A stretch of 64,000 bases of DNA from Cryomorphaceae bacterium. GTDB lineage: Bacteria; Bacteroidota; Bacteroidia; Flavobacteriales; UBA7430. Location of the stretch: positions 418,868-482,867 of the forward strand of contig BOWN01000001.1 in assembly GCA_019649675.1 (NCBI GenBank), in the 5' to 3' direction. A program made the position numbers and the translations under genes. Shown here in pieces: positions 1-10,584 of this stretch (positions within the stretch are counted from its first letter, which is position 1; the number at the start of each line of letters is the position of its first letter). A model generated the notes under the pieces. The model did no database searches and had not been told where the DNA came from. It saw nothing but the letters and a program-made list of their open reading frames with translations.

Positions 1-1028
1 TAACCTGAAAGGCTTGGTCTGCATCCTGATAAGGTTGGGCATATGGCAGGAGCTGCTCATATCGTGTTCCCACCATATCAGCACCCTTAACTTCATCTAT
101 AATAGTATAAGGTATTTTCTTAGGCCAAATTCATAAGCCTTAAACTCATCTTCATTTTCTGCTTCAACATATTTAGCCAGAAAGTTGTTTGGCCACTAAA
201 GCTTTGGCCAAAACAATATTCATGGGCTTTCAGAATATTGGTTGAAGGTCTTTACCAAAACGTAATCGATTTTTGGTCCAACACAAAGCGCCGTATTCGA
301 AGGAAGCGTCCATGGAGTGGTCGTCCAAGCAATAAAGTGAACATCACCATCAACAGCTTTTAAAACTTCAGAGGTCAAGGTTTCTTTTCTTGCCTTAAAA
401 AGAGCCGTTGCGGAGGTGTCTTTCACTTCTCGATAGCAACCCGGCTGATTAAGTTCGTGAGAACTTAATCCAGTTCCTGCAGCCGGAGAATAAGGCTGAA
501 TGGTGTAACCTTTATAGATTAAATCCTTCTTATAAAGTTCGGCAAGCAAGTACCATACCGACTCCATATATTTACTTTCGTAGGTCACATAGGATTGTCC
601 ATATCAACCCAATAACCCATCTGTTCTGTTAATTTATTCCATACATCGTATAGCGCATTACCGTTTCTCTACAAGCCTTGTTGTAGTCATCAACAGAAAT
701 TTTAGTTCCAATATCTTCTTTAGAAATTCCCAGTTCTTTTCACGCCCAATTCAACGGGTAAACCATGGGTATCCCATCCAGCTTTACGCTTCACCTGAAA
801 GCCTTTAAGTGTTTGGTACCTACAAAATATATCTTTAATGGTTCTGGCCATAACATGGTGAATGCCAGGCATACCATTTGCCGAAGGTGGCCTTCAAAAA
901 CACATAGGGTTTGTTTCCCTCTCGAGTGGTAATGCTTTTTTCAAAAATTTGCGCACTTTCCCACTCGGCCAAAACCTCTGCGGCTACATTAGGCAGATTC
1001 AATCCTTTATATTCGGGGTATTTTTCAT
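1..1028 (-). CDS. ileS: Isoleucyl-tRNA synthetase, 5' part, frameshifted
   Basis: Class I aminoacyl-tRNA synthetase that charges tRNA-Ile in the cytoplasm; only the N-terminal third lies in the window and the gene runs off the left edge. Visible in pieces are PEYKGLNLP near the N-terminus, [18 protein letters not shown], and the editing-domain stretch [18 protein letters not shown] at 280-340. The reading frame is interrupted several times. At the start, the ATG at 1028 is followed by a run of five A; one more A gives MKKYPEYKG, the family-typical start, so I chose this ATG. Further breaks lie near 885, 745, 640 and 150. Identification is secure; the frameshifts are most likely sequence errors. 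Confidence 0.9.
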
Positions 1029-1192
1029 GTCGATGGTTGACGTATAAATCTATATTCGATTTTGTAAGCTGGTAAATTTAGAGCAATACGAGCATATATG
1101 CAACGAATCTCAGAGGCTTATTAGATTTGAGAATAAAGGGATTTATTTTATCCTAAATTAAGCTTGCTATTTTTTTATGATTGGAATCGATA

Positions 1193-2249
1193 TTAAGGCT
1201 GTGGAGATGAAACATTTATAAAATAAATGCCAGAATGAAAGGCTTGAGCATCTATTTCTATCAAGCTATTTGCCTGGACATTCTTAAAGTTTTTGATATA
1301 CTTTAGCGCCTAAAGTATTGCTTATTGATAGCTCTAAACGTGAATAAGATTTGTCACAAACTAACGTCATACGATCGTTGACTGGGTTAGGATACACACT
1401 AAATTCTATGTTCTTGAGTTCAATTTGATTTAAATATTCGCAAGAGTCATCATCTTCTGTTGCAAAAGGACTATAATTCATTGCAAAAATATCGGTACAA
1501 CCAATAGAATCACAAATACCGTCTCATCCAAATCGTAATCAATAATAGTTCCGGTACCATCTACTTCACCAGAGCAAGCTTCACAAGATGCCATATCAGC
1601 AAAAATACAGTCACCCTCATCAGTAGCAGTCGGATGGTAATTACAGGCCATGGGTTCAAAGCAACCCACTATTTCTAACTCATCACACACACCATCTAGA
1701 TCAATGTCATTAAGACAAGTCTCTTCACAATCGTAAAACATTTCTGGATAATCACAACTCCCATCATCTTGAGTGGCATATTGATTGTAATTACAAGCCA
1801 CTTCATCCATGCATCCGTATATGACGCCAGCACAAACATATAGCATTGCACCCGAAGTAATGGTAAGATACCATTGGTCACATAGACAAACTGCTTAATT
1901 CATATAAGTAAATCCCGTCAACTATTTGAAGAGAAATGCTCTCACCATCAACTGCACCCTCAATAACATCATTGGTGAAACTATCGTCACCCCAAACGGC
2001 AACAGACTGCATACCATTAATTAAGGAGTCGAGGGCTAAATCTGCCGAACCAACTACTAAATTAGAACTTGTAAGTGCAACAATATATGGATTTGGACTG
2101 ATAAAATTTAAACTTGCTAGAAATCCAGAATCCAACAATACAGTTAAATTACTACCCGTAGGACCATTTGCATATGGTTCAGGAAGATCGCACTGAGCAA
2201 ATAGACCTAGAGAAAAAGGCAAACAAAAGAAGTATAAAAGATGCTTCAT
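1193..2249 (-). CDS. Secreted T9SS cargo protein with Cys/Asp-rich repeats, frameshifted
   Basis: A signal peptide (MKHLLYFFCLPFSLGLFAQC) starts the protein and a type A T9SS C-terminal sorting domain ends it (FSVYPNPVNDRM, then GIYFINVSSPQP after frame correction). Between them lie three units of the pattern GC-x-(D/E)-x3-(C/M)-N-Y-x3-AT-(D/E)3-x-C, at about 1730-1815, 1600-1670 and 1440-1500, and linkers of the DxDxDGxCD kind that resemble calcium-binding thrombospondin type 3 repeats. Such repeats are common in surface proteins of marine Bacteroidota. The unique N-terminal domain is not recognised. Frameshifts lie near 1290, 1540 and 1880; a stop at 1193 gives the sorting domain its natural end. 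It is probably exported through the outer membrane and anchored or released there. Function unknown. Confidence 0.75.
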
Positions 2250-2337
2250 TACTTTTATTTATTAATGTTTATACAATTTACAGCATTTTAGGTTGACGAC
2301 AAAACTTCTGTATTAAATGCATCTCAGAGAGAATATC

Positions 2338-2979
2338 TTAAAATTTATAATGCAAGCCATAACCTATAACACCTAGTTTATCAGGATCTTCTTCATTGAG
2401 GTCTTTTTGGTTCCTCAAAAAAAGTTTCATTTTCAAATCATCACCCATACTCCAGCTAATTCCTATAGTAGAACGTTGTTTGCCTAAGGAATTCTCCTCC
2501 ATCAATCTCCAAAAGTATTCGTGAGCTATATATGGAGAAACGACTTTATTCTTGAGAGCAAAACCCCACTTTAAACGAAAAAACTTTTTATCTAACACCC
2601 CATCTGCATCCCACGATTTTTGAAACCGGAGTCTTTGCTGAAAGACCAAAGGAAAATTAGAGCGCGTAAAATCAGAATTTGCATCAATATGATAACGCAA
2701 GTACTTGTCTTCATCAACCTCATCAACCAGTCTTACATGTAGAGCTAAGGAGTGTCTTTTATGAAGCTTGTATTTAAAGCCTAAGTCTGTAAAATTCTTT
2801 TTGTATAGTCTTAAACTGTCCGCCCAACGGATTTGTTCCTCAAGTTCAAAACGAAATTTTTTAGTGAGCTTTTTACTGAACTTCATCGAACCCCAAAATT
2901 CAAGATCTTCGTCTTGAGCAAAAGAAAGGACAGGTAGAAGCGCAAAAAGAATTAAAAGTAATTTATATCTCATCCACAT
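2338..2979 (-). CDS. DUF2490 family outer-membrane-like protein
   Basis: A 213-residue protein with a cleavable signal peptide (about residues 1-21, ending LSFAQ) followed by alternating short hydrophobic and charged strands rich in aromatic residues (EFWGSMKFSKK, FRFELEEQIRW, HSLALHVRLVDEVDE) and ending in YGLHYKF, a terminal aromatic as in beta-barrel proteins. This matches the DUF2490 family, for which a barrel fold is assumed. The start overlaps the upstream DUF4956 gene by 17 bases, so the two are almost surely co-transcribed with the VTC-domain gene before them. The molecular role is unknown. The reading frame is intact. Confidence 0.75.
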   Translation of the reverse strand: MWMRYKLLLILFALLPVLSFAQDEDLEFWGSMKFSKKLTKKFRFELEEQIRWADSLRLYKKNFTDLGFKYKLHKRHSLALHVRLVDEVDEDKYLRYHIDANSDFTRSNFPLVFQQRLRFQKSWDADGVLDKKFFRLKWGFALKNKVVSPYIAHEYFWRLMEENSLGKQRSTIGISWSMGDDLKMKLFLRNQKDLNEEDPDKLGVIGYGLHYKF

Positions 2980-3610
2980 CCATGTTGGTACCCCATTGAA
3001 CTTCTTTTACATCCGCCCTAAAGAATACTGTCACAATAGCGACATCTCTTAACAAATCTATTTTCCCTATTTGAACCCTAACGATATCTAATCCTGTTCT
3101 TTCTCGTAAATCTTTAATCATCTCGAGTCTATGCTCCATTTTTATAAGATCTATTCGCTCATAAACAACATTCTTACTTTGAATTTCGTTATTAAACCAA
3201 AGCTTTTCAAAACTTAAAGTCACAAGAAGAATAGTCGTGTTTACAAATACCAATTCCGCCCACGAAATCTTTTTATTGGCCAAGGCATTAATCATGGCCA
3301 GACCAATAACGATAAATAAGTACGTCATCTCTTTAATAGGGATGGGTTCCGTTCGATACCGTAGAATACCAAAAACAGCGAAAAGCCCGAGTGCAAAGCC
3401 CAATTCCATTGGTACTTTTCTCAGCAGAAAACAAATGAAAAACGTAAGCAGATTAAATACAATAAATGTAAAGAGGTAATCCTTTCTTCTATTTGCTGCA
3501 AAGTATAACACTCTTACAATAACAAAAGTGAAGGCGAAGTCAATTAAAAATCGAACAAAAAGCTTAACTAGGTCTTTTTGATTAAACAGTTCTATATCTA
3601 AGAATTCCAT
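2963..3610 (-). CDS. DUF4956 multi-pass membrane protein
   Basis: A 215-residue protein with four or so hydrophobic segments in its first 140 residues (for example FAFTFVIVRVLYFA, YLFTFIVFNLLTFFICFLL, LGFALGLFAVFGILRYR, MTYLFIVIGLAMINALA) and a soluble, charged C-terminal domain (about residues 145-215). The motif FGILRYRTEPIPIKEMTYLF is the hallmark of DUF4956, a family repeatedly found next to VTC-type polyphosphate-polymerase-like genes. Here it lies directly downstream of such a gene (13-base overlap) and upstream of a DUF2490 gene. That context suggests a three-protein envelope assembly, but no activity is known. The reading frame is intact. Confidence 0.8.
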   Translation of the reverse strand: MEFLDIELFNQKDLVKLFVRFLIDFAFTFVIVRVLYFAANRRKDYLFTFIVFNLLTFFICFLLRKVPMELGFALGLFAVFGILRYRTEPIPIKEMTYLFIVIGLAMINALANKKISWAELVFVNTTILLVTLSFEKLWFNNEIQSKNVVYERIDLIKMEHRLEMIKDLRERTGLDIVRVQIGKIDLLRDVAIVTVFFRADVKEVQWGTNMDVDEI

Positions 3611-4347
3611 ACGTTTTGAATTTGATTTATCTTTAAAAGCTTTGACTTAAATCGGTTATATTTTAAACCATCATCCATCAAAATACAACCAATACAATAT
3701 TTACTGAGCCGAAATGGCCTAATTAATTTTGATCGTAGCAATTTACTAATTACTGAGTTTCTATTTACCCGACTCTGTTTTATTTCAATAATAACTTGCT
3801 CGTCCAAAGGAATCGTTTGATTTTTTATAACAAAATTTAAATTAAAATCTATCGTAACTCGCTCTCGATCTGTTTTATGAACTAGGGTAACTCTTTGAAA
3901 TGTATTCTCAAGACTTGTATTAAGTTGTTCTAAATCTTCAGTAATCCACTCACTTAAAAAGCTTTTGGGCTTCATCTAAAGAATTGTTTTGTGTACTTGT
4001 GATTCTCTTTTTATTCGTTTTTCCTTTCTCTTTTAGCTTGACTTCTAAAAAAGATAAGCACGACTCAATGTAGGTTCTAAAACGAACTTTATGTCTTTTA
4101 TTTCGCCCCTGGTGGTGGTGTTTATAATACGTTTTATCTGGCGTATCTAAATATGCCGTATGGTATGAAGCAATTCTATTACCATCGATTTCCAAAATAA
4201 AATAGTCTCGAACTAATGAGGGTAACAAATCTGATATTATTTTTTAGAAATTAAATATTTCGTGTCAGAACGGCGTAACAACTTAACCCGATCCATCTGT
4301 TTGAGATTAATAGGCGCAAAGGTTTTAAGTTGTTCTTTTAATTTCAT
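3598..4347 (-). CDS. VTC-domain (polyphosphate-polymerase-like) protein, one frameshift
   Basis: The protein resembles the catalytic VTC domain (CYTH/triphosphate tunnel metalloenzyme fold), which in the yeast vacuolar transporter chaperone makes polyphosphate from ATP. Visible features are the N-terminal RRSDTKYL, the basic strand RNKRHKVRFRTY, the acidic/basic strand FLEVKLKEKGKTNKKR, and the later pair RERVTIDFNL and VIIEIKQSR, alternating charged strands as expected for a tunnel. The ATG at 4347 begins MKLKEQLKTFAPI. Two frame breaks are seen: one A missing from the run near 4240 and one near 3960. Restoring them gives about 250 residues, near normal length. Whether it makes polyphosphate or another polymer is open; the link with DUF4956 is conserved. 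Confidence 0.75.
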
Positions 4348-4434
4348 ACTGTTATCAAAATAATACATTAATAATCAAGCAAAATTTAAATTGCCATAGC
4401 TATACCGCTTTTATTCTGAGCTGTATATTTGAGA

Positions 4435-5138
4435 TTATAACTTTGCTTTACCATTTATTACTCGGAAATTTTTATATCGTGTTTTATATTTCGCAACAAC
4501 AGAAACTTCTGTTTCTCCTTTCGGGATAATAGCATAGCCCATATTGCCAGTTTTATTAATTTCAACTAAACCTTGGTGCATAAACTTACCTTTCTTTAAA
4601 CTGCCTTGGAATATGCTAACCTCTTTTACTTTATTATTAAGTCGCACCTCTATTTTTACAGTCCCATCATCAAGTGGTATTTTTTCTCCAAACACAAAAG
4701 CTGCTTTCGACTTTCGTTCTTGTCCAGATTTGTTGTATTCTTTTAGGCCAATACCGGGTTCGTTTTCATGAAATTCTGCAACAGACATCAAGGCCCCTTC
4801 TTCATAATATTTTTCTGAAACCCTTCACGCTGATCAGCAATATAGGCTGTACTTCTAAAAATTTTACCGTTTTTATGGTACCATTTTGCAAGCCCTTGTT
4901 TGAGTCCATTAACATAATCTATTTCAGCACGCAACTTCCCATCTTTATAGTAATCTAAAGCTAGACCATGACGCAGGTTGTTTTTATAATTAATAGAAGC
5001 AGACAAACTGCCATCTTCGTTATAAGTGTGAACAAGGCCATTTTTAGGACCACCATCTTCCTTTTTACCATCAGAAGAAGTCTGGCCGCAAGAAATTACA
5101 TAAAGTATAAAAATCGGTACAAATAATTTTTTAATCAT
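4435..5138 (-). CDS. MORN-repeat-variant lipoprotein, one frameshift
   Basis: Starts MIKKLFVPIFILYVISCGQTS, a short lipoprotein signal with a Cys after VIS, so the mature protein is probably membrane-anchored. I chose this ATG because the in-frame codons further upstream are not signal-like. Residues about 35-110 carry three or four copies of the MORN-variant motif (NGLVHTYNEDGSL, HGLALDYYKDGKL, QGLAKWYHKNGKI), each about 22 residues. The C-terminal 100 residues form an unrecognised beta-rich domain. A missing A near 4810 splits the gene; with it the text reads GFQKKYYEEGALMSVAEF across the junction and continues to the stop at 4435. Such repeats often mediate binding; the partner is unknown. 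Confidence 0.7.
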
Positions 5139-5266
5139 CTCTTTCGTTTGATTTTTCCCCAAAAATAATAATTCATAAGTATCAAAAGAGATTGTTTTTG
5201 AGTAAAACTTTATTAGAATTGTTTTAGATACATAACTTTTCACTTCATAAATCTATCAAAACTTCT

Positions 5267-5840
5267 TTAACAAGAGGCGATTTTTAAGAAATTTTGAATG
5301 ATTTTTTGACCATATTCTGTCATTATACTTTCAGGGTGAAATTGGATGCCATATATTTTTTTTGTGGAGTCAGATAAAGCCATAATTGTTCCATTTTCAT
5401 CTTCTGCTAAAATTGAAATATTTTCTGGTAAGCTCTCACGAACAACTTCCCAAGAGTGATACCTTCCGACATGAATTTTTCTTGGTATTCCCTCAAAAAT
5501 AACTTCATTAGACTTAATGATTATCTTAGTTTTCACTCCATGATAAACAATTGACATATTATTAAGTTTTGCTCCTAAATATTCTGCGATTGCCTGATGA
5601 CCTAAACATATTCCAAGAATGGGTTTTTTTACCTGCACAAGTAGCAATTATTCCAGCCATATTTCCTGCTTCTGATGGAATACCTGGCCCCGGCGAAAGG
5701 ATTATTGCATCAAAGCTTAAGGCTTCTTCTGGACAAATCTTATCGTTTCTATGTACCTCGAAGTCAATATTCATGCTACGAAATATATGTACTAAATTAT
5801 AAGTAAAACTGTCGTAATTGTCGAGTACTAAAAGTTTCAT
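5267..5840 (-). CDS. pabA/trpG: Glutamine amidotransferase subunit of anthranilate/aminodeoxychorismate synthase, one frameshift
   Basis: Class I glutamine amidotransferase that releases ammonia from glutamine for a chorismate-amination partner. Seen are LLVLDNYDSFTYNLV at the N-terminus, the oxyanion-strand motif ILSPGPG, the nucleophile elbow GICLGHQAI with its Cys, and the catalytic His-Glu pair in IQFHPESI near the C-terminus. An extra A in a run near 5630 breaks the frame between GIIATCAG and KPILGICLGHQ; with it removed the protein is about 190 residues, the normal length. No trpE or pabB lies beside it, so tryptophan and folate roles cannot be separated here; this subunit often serves both. 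Confidence 0.88.
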
Positions 5841-6091
5841 TTTTACTCAATGCTTATTATACCTGTTATCAATTTATTTTGATGTCTCCAACTGAACTTA
5901 AAGTCACAGATTAAATATACGAGCCGTGTTTCAATTATTTACTATTTAGGTGATTAAATTAAAAAATATCAGTGATTGCAGAAATGAAGTAATAGATTCT
6001 TCAATCAATTATATTTTTCCAAACTAAATTATCCTTAAGATTATCTCCAAACTTTATGTAAATTGCAAATCAAAATTTACTGTCCAAATCT

Positions 6092-7980
6092 ATGAGTGAC
6101 GAACTGAAACACGAGTGTGGTATCGCAATGATTCGCTTACTGAGGCCACTAGAGTATTATCAGAAGAAATATGGTACGTCTCTTTACGCTCTAAACAAAA
6201 TGTACTTGTTAATGCAAAAACAAGTAAACCGAGGACAGGATGGCGCTGGATTGGCAAATATTAAATTAAATGTTGAGCCTGGAAAAAGATACATCAGTCG
6301 CTACCGATCTAACAAAACAAATTCTGTTCAAGACATTTTCACATACATTAACAAGAAGTTTGAAAAAGTAGAGCTAAATTCTCCAGGGAAATTAAAAGAT
6401 GTTCAGTGGTTAAAAGAAAATATGCCATTTTCAGGAGAGCTATATTTAGGTCACCTTCGTTATGGGACCTATGGAGGAAATAGTATTGAAAATTGTCACC
6501 CATTCTTAAGACAAAATAATTGGATGACAAGAAACCTGGTTTTAGCAGGTAACTTCAACATGACAAATGTTGATGAACTTTTTAATCAATTAATAGAATT
6601 AGGTCAACACCCAAAGAGAAATCTGACACGGTAACAATACTCGAAAAAATTGGACATTTCCTTGACGAAGAAAACAGTCAACTTTATCATGCCAAGAAAA
6701 ATGAAATCTTGGACAAACAAGAAATGTCAAAGTATATTGCTGACAATATTAATGTTCAAGATGTCCTCATAAATTCTGCAAAAAAATGGGATGGTGGATA
6801 TGTGATGTGTGGTTTGATGGGGCATGGAGACGCTTTTGCGCTTAGAGACCCTGCCGGAATACGTCCAGGCTTTTACTACAAAGACGAAGAGGTTGTTGTG
6901 GTAGCCTCTGAACGTGCTGTTATTCAAACCGCTATGAATGTGCCTCAAGAAACGATTTCAGAAATTACGCCCGGTCATGCTCTAATCATCAAAAAGATGG
7001 AAGGGTAAGTATGGATCAGGTGATTCAGCCTTTAGAAAAAAATCCTGTTCTTTTGAACGCATTTATTTTTCGAGAGGAAATGATGCGGACATATACAATG
7101 AAAGAAAAAACTTAGGAAGACACATAAGTTCTAAAGTAATGAAAAGTATAGGTGGGGACCTAAAAAACTCTGTGTTCTCATTTATTCCAAATACAGCAGA
7201 AACTTCTTTTTATGGTATGATAGAAGGTTTAGAGCTACTGTACAAAGATAAACAAGCTCAAATGGTTTTAGAGCTGGGTAATGCTGCCACTACAGAGCAA
7301 ATAAAAGAGATCTTTTCTGTACGCCCACGAGTAGAAAAAATCGCCATTAAAGATGCCAAATTGAGAACGTTTATTACCGACGATAATAATAGAGACAATC
7401 TGGTTGGGCACGTTTACGACATCACATATGGTCAAGTGCGTAAAAGACAATCTGGTCATGATCGATGACAGTATTGTAAGAGGTACCACATTAAAAAGAG
7501 TATCCTGAGAATATTAGATCGTCTTCATCCAAAAAATTGTGATCATTTCCTCAGCACCTCAAATTCGTTACCCAGACTGCTATGGTATAGACATGGCAAA
7601 ATTGGGCGATTTTATCGCTTTTAAAGCAGCAATAGAATTATTGAAAGATAGAGGTCTAGAATCTGTCATAGAAGAGGTTTATCAAAATGCAAAGCTCAGG
7701 TTGATATACCAAATGAACAAGTAGTTAATTGTGTAAAGGAAATATATAAGCCTTTTACACCGGCAGAAATTTCAACTAAAATAGTAGAATTGTTAAAACC
7801 GGAAGATATCAAAACAGAAGTAGAAATTATATTCCAGGGAATAGAAGAATTACATCAAGCCTGTCCTAATCATAAAGGAGACTGGTATTTTACGGAGACT
7901 ACCCGACTGTCGGAGGAAATAAGGTGGTTAACAAAGCTTTTATGTATTACGTAGAAGGAAATAATAAAAGAGCCTACTAA
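6092..7980 (+). CDS. purF: Amidophosphoribosyltransferase (long Bacteroidota form), frameshifted
   Basis: First committed enzyme of purine synthesis: PRPP plus glutamine gives 5-phosphoribosylamine. The N-terminal amidotransferase domain carries the Cys of HECGIA (residue 9, exposed after removal of a short propeptide), NRGQDGAGLA, GHLRYGTYGG and LAGNFNMTN. The phosphoribosyltransferase half has ALRDPAGIRPG and the PRPP loop IDDSIVRGTT at 7460-7490. The gene continues to the Bacteroidota-typical end YYVEGNNKRAY at 7980. Frame breaks lie near 6628, 7005, 7085, 7450, 7500 and 7700. Restored length is about 630 residues, longer than proteobacterial PurF, as in this phylum. It stands alone, not in a pur operon. 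Confidence 0.9.
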
Positions 7981-8070
7981 ATCACAACTTTTTATTTCAA
8001 TAACCTAAAAATATATATTTTGGATCTAATGAAATATACTGCAACAACCTCTTCTTGTAAATATAATTTT

Positions 8071-9014
8071 ATGATTATAAAAAATCGCTCTTCTTTCATT
8101 TATGTTAATGCCATTCACAATTTTAAGTCAAGAGTGTAGTGAGATTAACAAAAAGAGTAAGTCGATTACAAGGAGATATCATCACGCTGGCTAGCGACGA
8201 AATGGAAGGGCGTGAACCCGGCACAAATGGAGAAATTAAAGCTCGCGATTACATTATTAGTAGAATGCAAGAAATAGGCCTGACACCAAAAGGAACAGAT
8301 GGCTTTATTCAAGCTTTTACTTATTTTGAAAAAGCAAACCAAAATAAGGAGCTGTAAGGCTCATAATGTCATTGGCTTTATTGATAATGGTGCTAAAAAC
8401 TGTAGTAATTACGGCACATTATGATCACTTAGGGTATGGTGGATCCGGTTCAAAATACAAAGGGTCAAGTGAAATTCACAATGGTGCTGATGATAATGCA
8501 AGTGGAACTGCAGCACTTTTAGAATTAGCTCATATCATTAAAAACAATAATTTTAAAGAACATAACAACTTCTTGTTTATTGCATTTTCTGCAGAAGAAA
8601 AAGGATTATTAGGTTCAAAATACTATGTGATGAATCCTAGCCTGAATTTGAACGAAATAAACTATGTACTGAACATGGATATGTTAGGTCGAATGGAACC
8701 TGGAATGGCTCTTACGATTGAGGGACTTGGAAGTTCTTTAATTTGGGAATCCTCTTTAAAGGAAATTGAATGTGACGCCTTTCCTCTGACCTTAAAGAAA
8801 AGAGAAAATGGACCATCAGACCATGCACCATTTTATGAGGCAGGCATTCCAGCACTTCATTTTTGGACAGGCAAACACGATGATTATCACAAACCTTCTG
8901 ATGACGCTGAAAAATTAACTTTAGAGCAGAATCTCAAATCATTTCATTTATTGAGAATTTAATTTTTTGATCGATCCTAGAGGGAAGGTGAGTTTTCACT
9001 TAAGAGAAAAGTAA
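8071..9014 (+). CDS. Secreted M28 family metallopeptidase, frameshifted
   Basis: Zinc aminopeptidase fold of the M28 family. Metal-ligand motifs are in order: TAHYDHLG (His), GADDNASG (bridging Asp), FSAEEKGLLGS (catalytic Glu and ligand Glu), LNMDMLG (Asp), and PALHFWTGKHDDYHKPSDD (final His). Upstream, ASDEMEGREPGT is the usual entry to this fold. The ATG at 8071, with two bases restored in A and T runs, gives a signal peptide MIIKKSLFFHFMLMPFTILSQE. Other breaks lie near 8130, 8355-8395 and 8950; the corrected C-terminus IDPRGKVSFHLREK ends at 9014, one base before gpsA. It probably trims peptides in the periplasm or outside. The protease-associated domain common in larger relatives is absent. 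Confidence 0.78.
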
Positions 9015-10004
9015 ATGAATACTAGTAAAAAAATAGCTGTTTTAGGCGGTGGAAGTTGGGCAACTGCGCTCATAAAAATATTTTCTAATAATGCTACTGA
9101 ACTCTTATGGTAGATGCGTAATCAGGATGCTGTTAATTATATAAAAGAAACAAAACACAATCCTAACTATTTAAGTAGTGTTCCTATTAACACACAAATT
9201 GTTAATGTAACTAGTGACCTAAAAACAGTTTGCGAAAAAGCGGACATTATTGTCTTAGCAATTCCATCTGCATTCGTTCAAGGAACTTTATCATCAGCTA
9301 AAATAGATCTTAGCTCAAAGATTTTTTCTCTGCCGTTAAAGGAATTATTCCTGAACACAATCAAATTGTTGGCGAATACATTCAAAAGAAATACCATGTC
9401 CCATTAAAGCAAATTGGAGTTATTACAGGACCTTGTCATGCTGAGGAGGTCGCTTTAGAACGTCTATCTTATTTGACAATTGCCTGTGAAACCTCTTCTG
9501 TTGCAGATCTTATGGCAAGTCAACTTCGTTGCAAATATATTAAGACGACAACTTCTGATGACATTTATGGTACAGAATATTCTGCCGTATTAAAAATGTA
9601 ATTGCTGTGTCTGCTGGTATTGCACACGGTTTAGGCTATGGCGACAATTACCTTTCAGTATTAATATCTAATGCCATTCGTGAAATAAATCGCTTTGTAG
9701 GTGCCATACACCCAATTTCGAGAGACATTAAAGATTCTGCTTATTTAGGGGATTTATTAGTAACTGCTTATTCTAAGTTTAGTCGTAATAGAATGTTTGG
9801 ACCTACATCGGCAAGGTTATTCCGTAAAAATGGCGCAAATGGATATGAAGATGGTGGCTGAAGGTTATTATGCAGTGAAATGCATCAAAGAGATTAACAA
9901 AGATTTGGAAGTAAAAATGCCTATTACTGATGCCGTATATCCATTATATACGAAAAGATGTCCCTAGAATAGAGTTCAAATTACTTTCTGAGTTATTAAA
10001 CTAA
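9015..10004 (+). CDS. gpsA: Glycerol-3-phosphate dehydrogenase [NAD(P)+], with frameshifts and an in-frame stop
   Basis: Reduces dihydroxyacetone phosphate to sn-glycerol-3-phosphate for phospholipid synthesis. The N-terminal Rossmann motif is LGGGSWATAL; then DIIVLAIPSAFVQ, ITGPCHAEEVA, the catalytic-region VIAVSAGIAHGLGYGDN, and GDLLVTAYSKFSRNRMFG. The ATG at 9015 immediately follows the M28 stop. At 9111-9113 an in-frame TAG stands where homologues read the second Trp of a WW pair (TGG TAG ATG CGT), a single G-to-A difference. Frame breaks occur near 9335, 9595, 9830 and 9950; the stop at 10002-10004 follows LLSELLN. With these repaired, length is near the normal 330 residues. Confidence 0.85.
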
Positions 10005-10050
10005 GTCCTTATTACAAAACAATAAAGTACATATATTTTGAAATATTGTT

Positions 10051-10565
10051 CTAACGCCTCTTAAATAATGGCACTTTAGAACAAGCTTCACCGTAACTTA
10101 AGCTTTTTACTACAGGCTGTAATAAAGCACATAACTCTACATACGCAGATTCTGGTACAGGAACTTTTGAGCAACCTTTCACAATCACAAATTTATCTTT
10201 CAAATCTGTTAAATCAATATTTTTAAGTGCTGAGGTATATAAATGCTTATTGAGATCTTCTAGCGTGCCTTTAACGACAGTTTTTGAAAAAGGCGAAACA
10301 GCAGTGGCAACCAACATAAAAGCCCAAGCTGGAACAATGGCATCTGAGGTAATATCTATAGCCACATGGCTGTCTTTATACTGAGACCAATCGTTTGTCT
10401 TAACAAAGGTTCTAAAGTCGCGCTCCCTAAGAATAAGTCCTTCGGTAAGGTGATCTTTAAGGTCAATAAAAACACGCCTGCCTTGGTCGTAATAATCTTC
10501 TAGATTAAGTGTAATTAGTCCAGGACTGATCAACTTTATTTATGATTTCACCTTTTTTCTTCCAT
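10051..10565 (-). CDS. DUF2480 family protein at the end of the suf operon, frameshifted start
   Basis: About 170 residues, almost restricted to Bacteroidota, with no known activity. Recognisable segments are GLITLNLEDYY, FIDLKDHLTEGLILRERDFR, the aromatic HVAIDITSDAIVPAWAFML, and the C-terminal VIVKGCSKVPVPESAYVEL with conserved Cys residues. The ATG at 10565 gives MEEKKGEIINKVDQSGLITL once one A is added to a run near 10555 and one base removed near 10527. It is the last gene of the SUF cluster and follows the DUF59 gene by 19 bases. Position and Cys content make a role in iron-sulfur assembly plausible, but this is inference. Confidence 0.72.
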
Positions 10566-10584
10566 CTAATATTTCAATCTTTTG

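Noticed and set aside
862..1047. Plus-strand open frame across the 5' end of ileS
   Set aside because: The minus strand encodes clear IleS motifs here; the plus frame has no family resemblance.
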